Part shown: positions 37,246 through 46,403 of the stretch, in pieces
How the letters are laid out: the number at the start of each line of letters is the position of its first letter
How positions within the stretch are numbered: the first letter of the stretch is position 1
NCBI RefSeq assembly: GCF_002305895.1
Contig: NZ_CP022203.1
Span: 5,800,001-5,864,000, forward strand
Length of the DNA stretch: 64,000 nt
Source: Corallococcus macrosporus DSM 14697
GTDB taxonomy: Bacteria > Myxococcota > Myxococcia > Myxococcales > Myxococcaceae
Direction: 5' to 3'
Notes under the pieces: model-generated
Told to the model about the DNA's origin: nothing
Database searches by the model: none
Seen by the model: only the letters and a program-made list of their open reading frames with translations
Made by a program: the position numbers and the translations under genes

Positions 37246-37871
37246 GGCTCAAGCCGCCCCAGGAGGTCCGCCAGCTTTTCCCGGGCCCGGTGGAGCCGGC
37301 TCTTCACCGTGCCCTCCGGTAGCTCGGTGATGTCGATGATTTCGTCGTAGCTGAGGCCTTCGATGTCGCGCAGCGCCACCAGCAGGCGCGCGTCCGGCTC
37401 CAGTTGGGAGATGGCCCACTGCACCCGGGCGCGCTCGCGCGCCGTCTCCAGCGCGGCGTCCGGGCCGGGCGCGGTGCCCCCGCCTTCGGTGAAGAGGGCC
37501 GTGGCCTCGTCGTATTCCTCGGAGCGCCCCCGGCCCCGGCGCTTGAGGTACTTGAGCCGGTTGATGCAGTGGTTGCGGGTGATGCGGAACAGCCAGGTGG
37601 ACAGCTTCGCGTCCTCGCGGAAGCGCCGGATGTTCTGGTGCACGCTGACGAAAATCTCCTGCACCAGGTCGTGGGCTTCCTCACGGTCTCCCACCATGCG
37701 GACGCAGAAGTCGTAGAGCCGGTCCTGGTGGGTACGCACCAGCAGCTCGAAGGCGTCCGGGTCGCCCCGGCGCAGGCGGACCAGCAAGGCCGCGTCCTGA
37801 CGGCGCGACTCGGACGCGTCCGCGGCGGCAGCCCCTCCCTGTCCGATTCCGAGCACGCCGCCCGATGACAC
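37242..37871 (-). CDS. ECF-type RNA polymerase sigma factor
   Basis: A 209-residue extracytoplasmic-function sigma factor. The sigma-2 region has the DLVQEIFVSVHQNIRRFRED core and WLFRITRNHCINRL. The sigma-4 helix-turn-helix reads LSYDEIIDITELPEGTVKSRLHRARE. An acidic linker of about 35 residues separates them. The GTG start has a strong GGGAGG site. It is coupled to the anti-sigma gene. The RpoE-like group is likely; the target regulon cannot be read here. Confidence 0.92.
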   Translation of the reverse strand: MSSGGVLGIGQGGAAAADASESRRQDAALLVRLRRGDPDAFELLVRTHQDRLYDFCVRMVGDREEAHDLVQEIFVSVHQNIRRFREDAKLSTWLFRITRNHCINRLKYLKRRGRGRSEEYDEATALFTEGGGTAPGPDAALETARERARVQWAISQLEPDARLLVALRDIEGLSYDEIIDITELPEGTVKSRLHRAREKLADLLGRLEP

Positions 37872-37939
37872 CGGTGTCCTCCCGCGACAGCCCCTCCGCA
37901 GGAGGTGCCACCGTCCCTCAGCCTACCCTGTCCCCTGCC

Positions 37940-37967
37940 CCGCGGCCCACCGACAGCGGGGCCGCGG
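37940..37967 (-). terminator. Hairpin downstream of prfB
   Basis: CCGCGGCCC (37940-37948) pairs perfectly with GGGCCGCGG (37959-37967) around a 10-base loop. It lies in the 145-base gap between prfB and the ECF sigma gene. A T tract is lacking on the minus strand. A second palindrome GCGCCCGGGCGC lies at 37994-38005. Confidence 0.45.
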
Positions 37968-38016
37968 AAAAGGTTCCGGGTGAAGGCGAAGCAGCGCCCG
38001 GGCGCCGGTGGAGGGC

Positions 38017-39139
38017 CTAATCCGCGCCCGCGCCGCGGTTGGGGTTCTTCACGCCCAGGAGCTGCGCGGTGACGAACTCCTCCAGGTCACCGTCCAGCAC
38101 CGAGTCCACGTTGCCCGTCTCGATGCCGGTGCGCAGGTCCTTGACCATGCGGTACGGCGCCAGCACGTAGGAGCGGATCTGCGAGCCGAAGGAGATGTCC
38201 TTCTTCTGCGCCTCCGCGGCGTCGCGCGCGGCCTCGCGCTTCTTCATCTCCAGTTCGTAGAGGCGGCCGCGCAGGATCTTGAAGGCCATGTCCTTGTTGG
38301 CCGACTGCGAGCGCTCCGTCTGGCAGGTGATGATGATGCCCGTGGGCAGGTGGCGGAGCTGCGCGGTGGACGACGTCTTGTTCACCTTCTGGCCGCCCGC
38401 GCCGCCACCGCGGATGAACTTCAGCTCGATGTCCTTCTCCGGGATGTCGATCTGGATGGTGTCATCCACCTCCGGGTAGACGTCCACGGACGCGAAGGCC
38501 GTCTGGCGGCGCGCGTTGGCGTCGAAGGGGGAGATGCGCACCAGCCGGTGCACGCCCACCTCCGCCTTCAGGTAGCCGTAGGCGAAGTCACCCTCGATGC
38601 GCAGGGAGACGTTCTTGAAGCCCGCCTCTTCCCCGGGCACCTCGTCGTTGATTTCGACCTTCCAGCCCTTGCTCTCGCAGTAGCGGGTGTACATGCGCAG
38701 GAGCATGGCCGCCCAGTCCATGGAGTCCGTGCCACCGGCGCCGGCGTTGATGTCCATGAAGCAGCTGCTGCGGTCCTGCTCGCCGGAGAGCATGCGCGCC
38801 AGCTCCAGCTTGGCGACCTCGCCCTCCAGCCCCGTGAGCGAGCCCTCCGCCTCCTGGGTGGTGGCCTCGTCGTTGGCCTCGGCGGCCAGCTCGAAGAGCA
38901 CCTGCGCGTCATCCAGGCCGCGCATCACCTTGTCGTAGGCGCCGACGCTGGCCTCCAGCGTGGACTTCTCCTTCAGGAGCGCCTGCGCCTTGGTGTTGTC
39001 GTCCCAGAAGGTGGGCAGCGTGGAGTCGCGTTCAATCAGCGCGATGCGGGACCGCTTGCGGTCGAGGTCAAAGATGCCCCCGGAGCGCCAGCACGCGCTC
39101 TCTGAGGCCGTTGATCTTCTCCATCGAGTCGTTCGCCAT
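38017..39139 (-). CDS. prfB: Peptide chain release factor 2 with programmed +1 frameshift
   Basis: Recognises UGA and UAA stops and releases the peptide on the ribosome. Translation starts at ATG 39139 (MANDSMEKINGLRERV), reads 23 codons to CTT (39073-39071) and meets TGA at 39070-39068. A +1 shift skips one base and continues at GAC, giving about 373 residues. The site CATCTTTGACC with upstream GGGGG matches the E. coli RF2 slip site CUU-UGA-C. Downstream are SPF (RISPFDANA) and GGQ (GGAGGQKVNKTSS). RF2 therefore controls its own level through UGA read-through efficiency. Confidence 0.95.
39067..39082 (-). other. RF2 programmed frameshift site
   Basis: The minus strand reads GGGGGCATCTTTGAC. 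CTT is the P-site codon, TGA (39070-39068) the in-frame stop and the following C completes the slip context. A purine-rich GGGGG lies at the spacing of the internal Shine-Dalgarno-like stimulator known from E. coli prfB. Confidence 0.92.
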
Positions 39140-39159
39140 GGGTTCTTTCCGTGTCCTCG

Positions 39160-40482
39160 TCAGGGAGTCTTCAGCGATGCGACGGCATCCCGCCGACCGG
39201 CTGACGCGCGGTCCGCCCCGGGAAGGCGCGCCAGCACCCGGTCCAATCCGAACGCGCCCGCCATGCCCAGGTTGATGGGCAGGATGAGCGCGATGAGCCG
39301 CCAGTTGTCCTGGTCGAAGGGCGGCAGCACCTTGAGCACCACGCCCAGCACGCCCAGGGCCGCGAGCACCACCCACACCTTGAGCAGGCGCGCGCGGGCC
39401 TTCTGGCTGTTCCACAGGAGCGCGACGCCGAAGGGCAGCGCCAGCAGCGTCAGCGGGTTGGCCAGGAGGAGATTCTCATTGCGGTGCGTCACCGTGTGGT
39501 CCGTCACCAGGCCCATGATGAGCAGCGCGGTACCGGGGAGGCCCAGGGCCAGGCCCACGATGATGTTCTCCAGCCCGAGCAGCAGGCGGGCCACGCGGCT
39601 GCGCCGCTGACGCTCCCAGCAGGCCAGCCCCACCGCCAGGCCGCCCAGGGCCAGGCCCAGGGCCAGGATCCACGGCCCCCAGGCCGGAGGCTCCGCGGGC
39701 GGGCGCTGACGCCTGGTGGATTCGTAGTGGTTCCAGCTCTTCGCCGCGAGCGACTCCACCTTCCCGTCCGCGCCCTTCACCTGGAGCGCCGCGACCTGGG
39801 CCTCCAGCTCGTCCGGGAGGAAGGCCTCCTCCCACTTCGTGACGGGACGGTCGATTTCGTCGTTCATCATGAAGTCGAGCAGCACGCTCATGGGCGCGTT
39901 CACCGCGGTGTAGCGCCGGGTGTGCTCGCGCAGCGTCATCCGGCCCGGCGCGCGGTCCGCCTCGCGGAGCTGGCCGCCGGTGGCCACGTCAATCATGTCC
40001 CGCAGCCGGGTGACGCAGTTGTCGTTGTAGTGGTGATACAGGTACTCGCGATTCTCCGGCAGCACGTTCTCCGCCAGCCGCTTCGCCACGAGGACGCGCT
40101 GCTCGGGCGTGAGGTTGAGCTCCTGCACGCGGATGTCGCGGTCCTCGGATTCGTAGTGGCGGAAGGTGCCGCCCACCGACGACTGGCCCACCCAGAACTC
40201 CAGCCGGCCCATGGCGAAGCGGGCGAGCATGGCCTCGTCGAAGGAGAACATGCCGTAGTTGTAGAGGCGCGACATCCGCAGCCGCCGGTCCTCCACCACC
40301 AGGGAGCCATGCCCCCACCACGAGGGCACGTCGTCCCCGGGGCTGAACGTCACCAGGAGGATGGCCAGGTCCTCGCCCTGGCTCTCGCCCGTGCCCCACG
40401 GCGGCATGGAGGCCGCGCGCGCGGGCGCCGCCGTCAACAGCAGGCCAAGCAGGCAGGAGGCGATGAGTGAAGGGCGGTGCAT
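39160..40482 (-). CDS. DUF4105-type envelope membrane protein
   Basis: A 440-residue protein with a signal peptide (MHRPSLIASCLLGLLLTAAPARA). The periplasmic part carries the DUF4105 blocks WWGHGSLVVED, LYNYGMFSFD, MGRLEFWVG and YHHYNDNCVTRLRD. It may be a papain-like cysteine hydrolase (His in GHG and Cys in DNC), but this is an inference. Four or five membrane helices follow from about residue 270. ATG 40482 was chosen for the signal peptide. It lies 20 bases before prfB on the same strand. Biological role unknown. Confidence 0.78.
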   Translation of the reverse strand: MHRPSLIASCLLGLLLTAAPARAASMPPWGTGESQGEDLAILLVTFSPGDDVPSWWGHGSLVVEDRRLRMSRLYNYGMFSFDEAMLARFAMGRLEFWVGQSSVGGTFRHYESEDRDIRVQELNLTPEQRVLVAKRLAENVLPENREYLYHHYNDNCVTRLRDMIDVATGGQLREADRAPGRMTLREHTRRYTAVNAPMSVLLDFMMNDEIDRPVTKWEEAFLPDELEAQVAALQVKGADGKVESLAAKSWNHYESTRRQRPPAEPPAWGPWILALGLALGGLAVGLACWERQRRSRVARLLLGLENIIVGLALGLPGTALLIMGLVTDHTVTHRNENLLLANPLTLLALPFGVALLWNSQKARARLLKVWVVLAALGVLGVVLKVLPPFDQDNWRLIALILPINLGMAGAFGLDRVLARLPGADRASAGRRDAVASLKTP

Positions 40483-40582
40483 GGCTGGGTCCAACACGCG
40501 GGAGGGCGCCTACCTATCACGCACGCCGCCCGGCTCAACGGGATGGATGCCGGATTGTCCGGCGGGGAGCCAGCCCAGGGGC

Positions 40583-41467
40583 CTACATGAGGCTGCGGGC
40601 GCGCCGGGCCCGGGCGTCCACCTGGAGCGAGTCCGCCACCATGCCCCGCTCGCCCAGGAGCTGCTCCTCCAGGGCCGCCATGCGCTTGGCGTCCCGGGGG
40701 CGCTCGTGGTCATGCCCCAGCAGGTGAAGCAGGCCGTGCGCCAGGTAGCGCGCCATCTCCGACTCCAGCGTGCGGCCGTACTCCTTGGCCTGCCGCTTCG
40801 CCGTGTCCAGGGAGATGACCACGTCCCCCAGCGGGCGCGGCCCGGGCGTGCCCTTGGGCAGCTCGCCCGCGGGGAAGCTGAGCACGTCCGTCGCCTTGTC
40901 CTTCTGGCGCCAGGTGCGGTTGAGCCGGCGGATGGCCCGGTCATCCACCAGGGACAGGGACAGCTCCACGCCAGCCAGCTCGAGCTGCCGCAGGTAGTCC
41001 CTGGCCCAGGAAGTCAGCAGGCGCGCGAAGTCCCGGCCCTGGCCGTGGGCCACCTGGATGGTGACGTGGTTCTCCTGCACGCGAGGCTTGGGCGCCTCCA
41101 TGTGCGCCAGCTCCGGGCGGAAGGCGGGCGCGCACACCGACCAGTAGTCACACGCGCCCTGCCCGTCATTGCGGTACACCACGCGCTTGCCGCGCGGCAC
41201 CAGGCCCACCTCGCCCGCGGCGACGCGCTCGCGGCGGCCCTCCACCACGATGGTCAGCTCGCCGGTGAGGACGATGACGACCTCGTCGAACTCGGGCCGC
41301 TGCGCGGGCTCCGACCACCCCGGGGGCGCCAGCATCCGCGCGACGGACGCGGAGTCCGTGCTGGTGGTGGCCGCGCCCACGAACTCCTCGATGCGCTTGC
41401 CGTCGTCACGGGGAATCAGCTTCCCCTTGCGCAATCTCACGCCAGTGCCCTTCCGTGCCCCGCTCAT
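40583..41467 (-). CDS. ybeY: Cupin-YbeY fusion: rRNA maturation endonuclease
   Basis: A 294-residue protein. Residues 133-285 are YbeY, the metal-dependent endonuclease used in 16S rRNA maturation and ribosome quality control. Its HGLLHLLGHDH (244-254) supplies the three metal-binding histidines. Residues 48-115 are a cupin-like beta-barrel (PEFDEVVIVLTGELTIVVEG) not usual in YbeY. ATG 41467 overlaps the 3' end of the HD-phosphodiesterase gene by 62 bases. GTG 41440 is an alternative with less overlap; either keeps the cupin. phoH-HD protein-ybeY is the classic order. Confidence 0.88.
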   Translation of the reverse strand: MSGARKGTGVRLRKGKLIPRDDGKRIEEFVGAATTSTDSASVARMLAPPGWSEPAQRPEFDEVVIVLTGELTIVVEGRRERVAAGEVGLVPRGKRVVYRNDGQGACDYWSVCAPAFRPELAHMEAPKPRVQENHVTIQVAHGQGRDFARLLTSWARDYLRQLELAGVELSLSLVDDRAIRRLNRTWRQKDKATDVLSFPAGELPKGTPGPRPLGDVVISLDTAKRQAKEYGRTLESEMARYLAHGLLHLLGHDHERPRDAKRMAALEEQLLGERGMVADSLQVDARARRARSLM

Positions 41468-43964
41468 GCCCCCCCGCGGTCCGTGCCTTGTCCTTGCCTT
41501 CCACCGGGCGCGGCGCCGCGCCGGCCACCACCAGCGGCGGCGCCTTGCCCCCGCCCACCGCGCCCGCCGGGTACGCCGGACGCGTGTGGTAGATGCCCTC
41601 CAGCGTGTGCAGAAAGGACTGGGTGATGAGGTTGAGGTCCTTCAGCGTCAGGTCACACTCGTCGAGCTGCCCCTCGGAGAAGATGAGGTTGATGATCTTC
41701 TGCACCTGCGCGTGGAGCTTGGGCGAGGTGGGGTCTGACATGGAGCGCGTGGAGGCCTCCACCGCGTCGGCGATCATCACCAGCGCCGCCTCGCGGAACT
41801 GCGGCTTGGGCCCCGGGTAGCGGTAGATGCTCTCGTCGATGGGCGGAGCGCCTTCCTTGCCCTCCTGCTCCTTCAATGCCTTGTGGTAGAAGTAGCCCAC
41901 CGTGCGCGTGCCGTGGTGCTGCGGAATCGCGTCCGCCACCAGCTTGGGCAGCCGGTACTGGCGGGCCATCTCCAGGCCTTCCGTCACGTGGCGCTTGATG
42001 ATGACCGCGCTCATCGCGGGCGCGAGCGCGTCATGGCGATTCTCGCCCTTCTGGTTCTCACCGAAGTAGAGCGGGTTCCGGCCCTTGCCGATGTCGTGGT
42101 AGTACGCACACGAGCGCGCCAGCAGCGGGTTGGCGCCAATCGTCTCCGCCGCGTTCTCCACCAGCGAGCCGATGATGATGGAGTGGTGGTAGGTGCCGGG
42201 CGCCTGGACGATGAGCTCCTTGAGCGCCGGGTGGTTGAGGTTGGCCAGCTCCAGCAGCTTGATGTCCGACGCGTAGCCGAACGTCGCCTCGATGAGCGGC
42301 GTGAGCGCCATCACCATCACCGGCACCGCCAGCGAGGAGCCGATGAAGGCGCTCACCGCGGTGAGGAGGGTGTCGGCCGCCAGGCCCTTGCCCTCCACCA
42401 GGAACAGGAAGAGCACCGCCACCAGGTTCACCGTGCCCGTCACCAGGCCGGCGCGGAAGATGCCCACGCGGTCCTTGGCCTTGACGATGCGGTCGGCGGC
42501 CACCAGGGAGCCCACCAGGGTGAAGACGCCGAAGGCCAGGGAGTTGCCCAGCATCACGCCGGTGAGGCAGGCGAAGACGAGCGCGAAGAAGAGCGCCATC
42601 TCCTGGGTGAGGATGAAGCGCACCAGCATGGCGCCGGCCGCCACCGGGAAGGCGTAATAGAAGGCCTCGATGGGCAGCGCGGTGTAGCGGTCCTGCACCG
42701 CGTCCGCGATGGACACCCAGACCTGCAGCAGGCCCAGCAGGCCCAGCAGCAGCAGGCCCAGCAGCACCCCGTCCTTGCGCGTGGGCCGGAAGCGCCGGAA
42801 GGCGGCGCGGCAGAAGAAGTACGTGGCGACGATGAGCAGGCCCACCAGGCCGGTGCCGCCCACCTGGAGCTGGACCAGGTCCAGGCGGTCCGTCTCCGCG
42901 CGCATGCCACGCAGGATGACCAGGTGTGACTCGTTGACCAGCTCGCCGTCGCCGATGACGCGCTGGCCCTTCTTGATGGAGATGACGGCGTCCTTCACCG
43001 CCTGGGCCGCCTGGTTCCGCCGCGCGTCCGTCTCCGCGATGTTGATGGTGAGGTTGGGCCGCACCAGCCGCTGGGCCAGCCGGAGGATGGCGCGGCGCTG
43101 GACGCCGGGCGCGTCCGGCATCAGGTTGCCGGGCACGGAGGCGAAGCGCTCCATCTCCTGGTGCGCCTCGGGGACGTCCACCACCTGCGAGGAGCCGCCG
43201 GAGAGGGACTCCTCGGCCTTGTTCACCACGTCGCGGACGGTGAGGCCCTGGCCCGCCTCCCGCGCCAGCTCCTCCCGGGAGCCCGCCACGTGGACCGGGC
43301 CGCGCTCGGAGCGGTACGCCCGCTCCAGCACCAGCAGCGTGGCCGTCTCCGCCTCCTGGGAGAAGCGGGTGGCGTACAGCGCCTGGAAGTCCTCGGCCTC
43401 CAGCACGGCGTCACGCTTGCCGAAGAAGCGCTCCTGGAGCTCCGCCCGCATCTTCTCGCGGGTGGCGCGCTCCAGCTCCAGCATCTCCGGAGACGCCGCG
43501 GGCTTGCGCTTGCGGGCCGTCTCCTTCTCCTCGGGCTCCGAGTCGGACTGGGCCTCCGCCAGCTCATCCAGGTGCAGGCGCATGGACGAGAAGGCGGAGC
43601 TCACCGTCGCCCGGAGCTGGCCGAGCACGGCCGGGTTCAAATCGTAGACGGGCTTGACGGCCGAGCGCGCATCCTGACGCCGCTGCTGCGTCATGGCGCG
43701 GTGCACCACCTCGTAGTCCCGCGCGGCCTTGAAGCCCGCGGGCGAGCTGGCGCGGAAGGGCTTGCCGAGGTGCTCCTCCTCGAGCGCCGGAATCTGCTGG
43801 CTGTAGAGGCCCGGCGAGATGACGAAGCCCGCGCCAACGGAGACGGCCAGCAGCAGGAGGACCTGGATGGCGCGCCGCCCCCAGACGCCATTGTCCAGTC
43901 CGAGGCGTTCGGCGAGCGCGTCCAATGGACTGCGCCCAGGGGGCTGCGTTTCCGATTCGGCCAT
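41406..43964 (-). CDS. PgpH-type 7TM-HD phosphodiesterase
   Basis: An 852-residue inner-membrane protein. One N-terminal helix is followed by a large periplasmic 7TMR-HDED-like domain (about 50-370), seven membrane segments (about 375-580) and a cytosolic HD domain. The catalytic motif reads YYHDIGKGRNPLYF near residue 622, and NRHDALAP follows. The family cleaves c-di-AMP to pApA in Firmicutes; the nucleotide used here is not proven. ATG 43964 with GAGGA upstream was chosen over GTG 43976. It lies between phoH and ybeY. Confidence 0.88.
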   Translation of the reverse strand: MAESETQPPGRSPLDALAERLGLDNGVWGRRAIQVLLLLAVSVGAGFVISPGLYSQQIPALEEEHLGKPFRASSPAGFKAARDYEVVHRAMTQQRRQDARSAVKPVYDLNPAVLGQLRATVSSAFSSMRLHLDELAEAQSDSEPEEKETARKRKPAASPEMLELERATREKMRAELQERFFGKRDAVLEAEDFQALYATRFSQEAETATLLVLERAYRSERGPVHVAGSREELAREAGQGLTVRDVVNKAEESLSGGSSQVVDVPEAHQEMERFASVPGNLMPDAPGVQRRAILRLAQRLVRPNLTINIAETDARRNQAAQAVKDAVISIKKGQRVIGDGELVNESHLVILRGMRAETDRLDLVQLQVGGTGLVGLLIVATYFFCRAAFRRFRPTRKDGVLLGLLLLGLLGLLQVWVSIADAVQDRYTALPIEAFYYAFPVAAGAMLVRFILTQEMALFFALVFACLTGVMLGNSLAFGVFTLVGSLVAADRIVKAKDRVGIFRAGLVTGTVNLVAVLFLFLVEGKGLAADTLLTAVSAFIGSSLAVPVMVMALTPLIEATFGYASDIKLLELANLNHPALKELIVQAPGTYHHSIIIGSLVENAAETIGANPLLARSCAYYHDIGKGRNPLYFGENQKGENRHDALAPAMSAVIIKRHVTEGLEMARQYRLPKLVADAIPQHHGTRTVGYFYHKALKEQEGKEGAPPIDESIYRYPGPKPQFREAALVMIADAVEASTRSMSDPTSPKLHAQVQKIINLIFSEGQLDECDLTLKDLNLITQSFLHTLEGIYHTRPAYPAGAVGGGKAPPLVVAGAAPRPVEGKDKARTAGGHERGTEGHWREIAQGEADSP

Positions 43965-44096
43965 GGGGGTCCTCACCCTAGATAAGGCGTCGCGGATCCT
44001 TCAAGGACGCAGCGCCTGGGAATATTCGCAAGGGTGGGATGGAGTACGCCCGCCCGGCAGGGTATGCGCGGGTGGGCGCACGTGGGTCCAGGTCCG

Positions 44097-45233
<1,137 letters not shown>

Positions 45234-45281
45234 CAACGTAACGCCGCCACCAGGGCCGCGAAAGACGACTTTGTGTCAGGA

Positions 45282-46397
45282 CTAGCGCAAGGGTGGCAGG
45301 AGAATGAACTGCCGAGCGGCCAACCGCCGGTAATAGTACTCTTCCCGCCAGGGGTATTTCAGTTCGCCCGGTTTCAACAGTCCAGCCTGCACCAAAGAAT
45401 CCAGACGTTCAGGCAGCTCTCCGCGTTCCAGGCGAAAGACCTCGAGCGCGGCCTCGATGCGGACGCGCTGCGCCTGGGAAACATGACGTTGGGCCGCTGA
45501 ATCCGCAAACACCTCGGGCGCAAGGCCTTCATGGCCGGCGCTCATCGCGCGGAACACCACGCCCCCCACCGCCGCCAGCACCACCGTGGTGGCGACCAGC
45601 CGCCCCAAGGGCCCCGCCATCCGGGCGAGCAGGCGCTGGTCTCCCGGGACGGGCGCCGGGGCCCCCTTCGGGAGGACGGAGCGCACGTACTCGCCCTTCA
45701 CCAGGTTGTAGAGCGCCTTGCAGGTCTCGAACTCGCCCAGGCAGGAGATGTCCACCAGCTTGCGCAAGTCCCTCCCGGGAGAGAGCTCGTCATAGATGCG
45801 CCGCTCGGAGGGACCGATGGCGCCCAGCTCCCCACCCTCCTCGCCGCGGGGCTGCGGCAGGGCCTTGATGCGCTCGAAGACGAGGTCGTCGCGGTGGATC
45901 TTCTGCCGGATGACGGGCCACTCATCGACCATCCGGAAGCCCTCCATGAGCACCGTCTCGGCGCGCAGGGGCTGGATGGCCTCCGCGTCCGGCTCCACGG
46001 GCTCCTGGACGAACTCATAGGTGCCCGACGTCCAGGTGAAGAGACGGTAGAGGGTCTCCGTGGCCTGCAACTGCATCATCGCCTGGAAGCGCTCGGCGGT
46101 GAGGGCCTGACTGGAGACGAGCACGTCCCCCAGTCGCTTGAGGGTGCGGCGCTGCGTCTCCAGGGCCGCCTCGAGCTGCGTTTCGGTGATGAGCTCCGAG
46201 CGCACCAGCATGGCGCCGATGAGCTCCTTGCGCTTCCGGGTGACGCTCTCCGCCTTGATGATGTGGCCCTCACTGAAGCCGATGCGCACTTCCTGGTCCC
46301 TGGCGCGGACGTGGAGCGTGCCCGTCTTCTGCTGCTGCCCGATGAGCTGCAGGATGTCGCCGATTCCAAAATCCTTCAGGGTGCCTTGCAGGGACAT
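45282..46397 (-). CDS. DUF4388 (PATAN) protein with GspG-like C-terminal tail
   Basis: A 371-residue protein. The N-terminal DUF4388 domain (MSLQGTLKDFGIGDILQLIG, then GTLHVR and GFSEGHIIKAES) occupies about 1-60. Its fold continues to 170, often with a helical module about 60-160. One membrane helix lies at 265-286. The last 65 residues (RIEAALEVFRLERGELPERL) resemble the C-terminal part of type II pseudopilins such as GspG; this is a tentative likeness. PATAN domains are common in Deinococcus and myxobacterial signalling. It is six bases after a TPR membrane protein. Confidence 0.75.
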   Translation of the reverse strand: MSLQGTLKDFGIGDILQLIGQQQKTGTLHVRARDQEVRIGFSEGHIIKAESVTRKRKELIGAMLVRSELITETQLEAALETQRRTLKRLGDVLVSSQALTAERFQAMMQLQATETLYRLFTWTSGTYEFVQEPVEPDAEAIQPLRAETVLMEGFRMVDEWPVIRQKIHRDDLVFERIKALPQPRGEEGGELGAIGPSERRIYDELSPGRDLRKLVDISCLGEFETCKALYNLVKGEYVRSVLPKGAPAPVPGDQRLLARMAGPLGRLVATTVVLAAVGGVVFRAMSAGHEGLAPEVFADSAAQRHVSQAQRVRIEAALEVFRLERGELPERLDSLVQAGLLKPGELKYPWREEYYYRRLAARQFILLPPLR

Positions 46398-46403
46398 CGC
46401 CGT

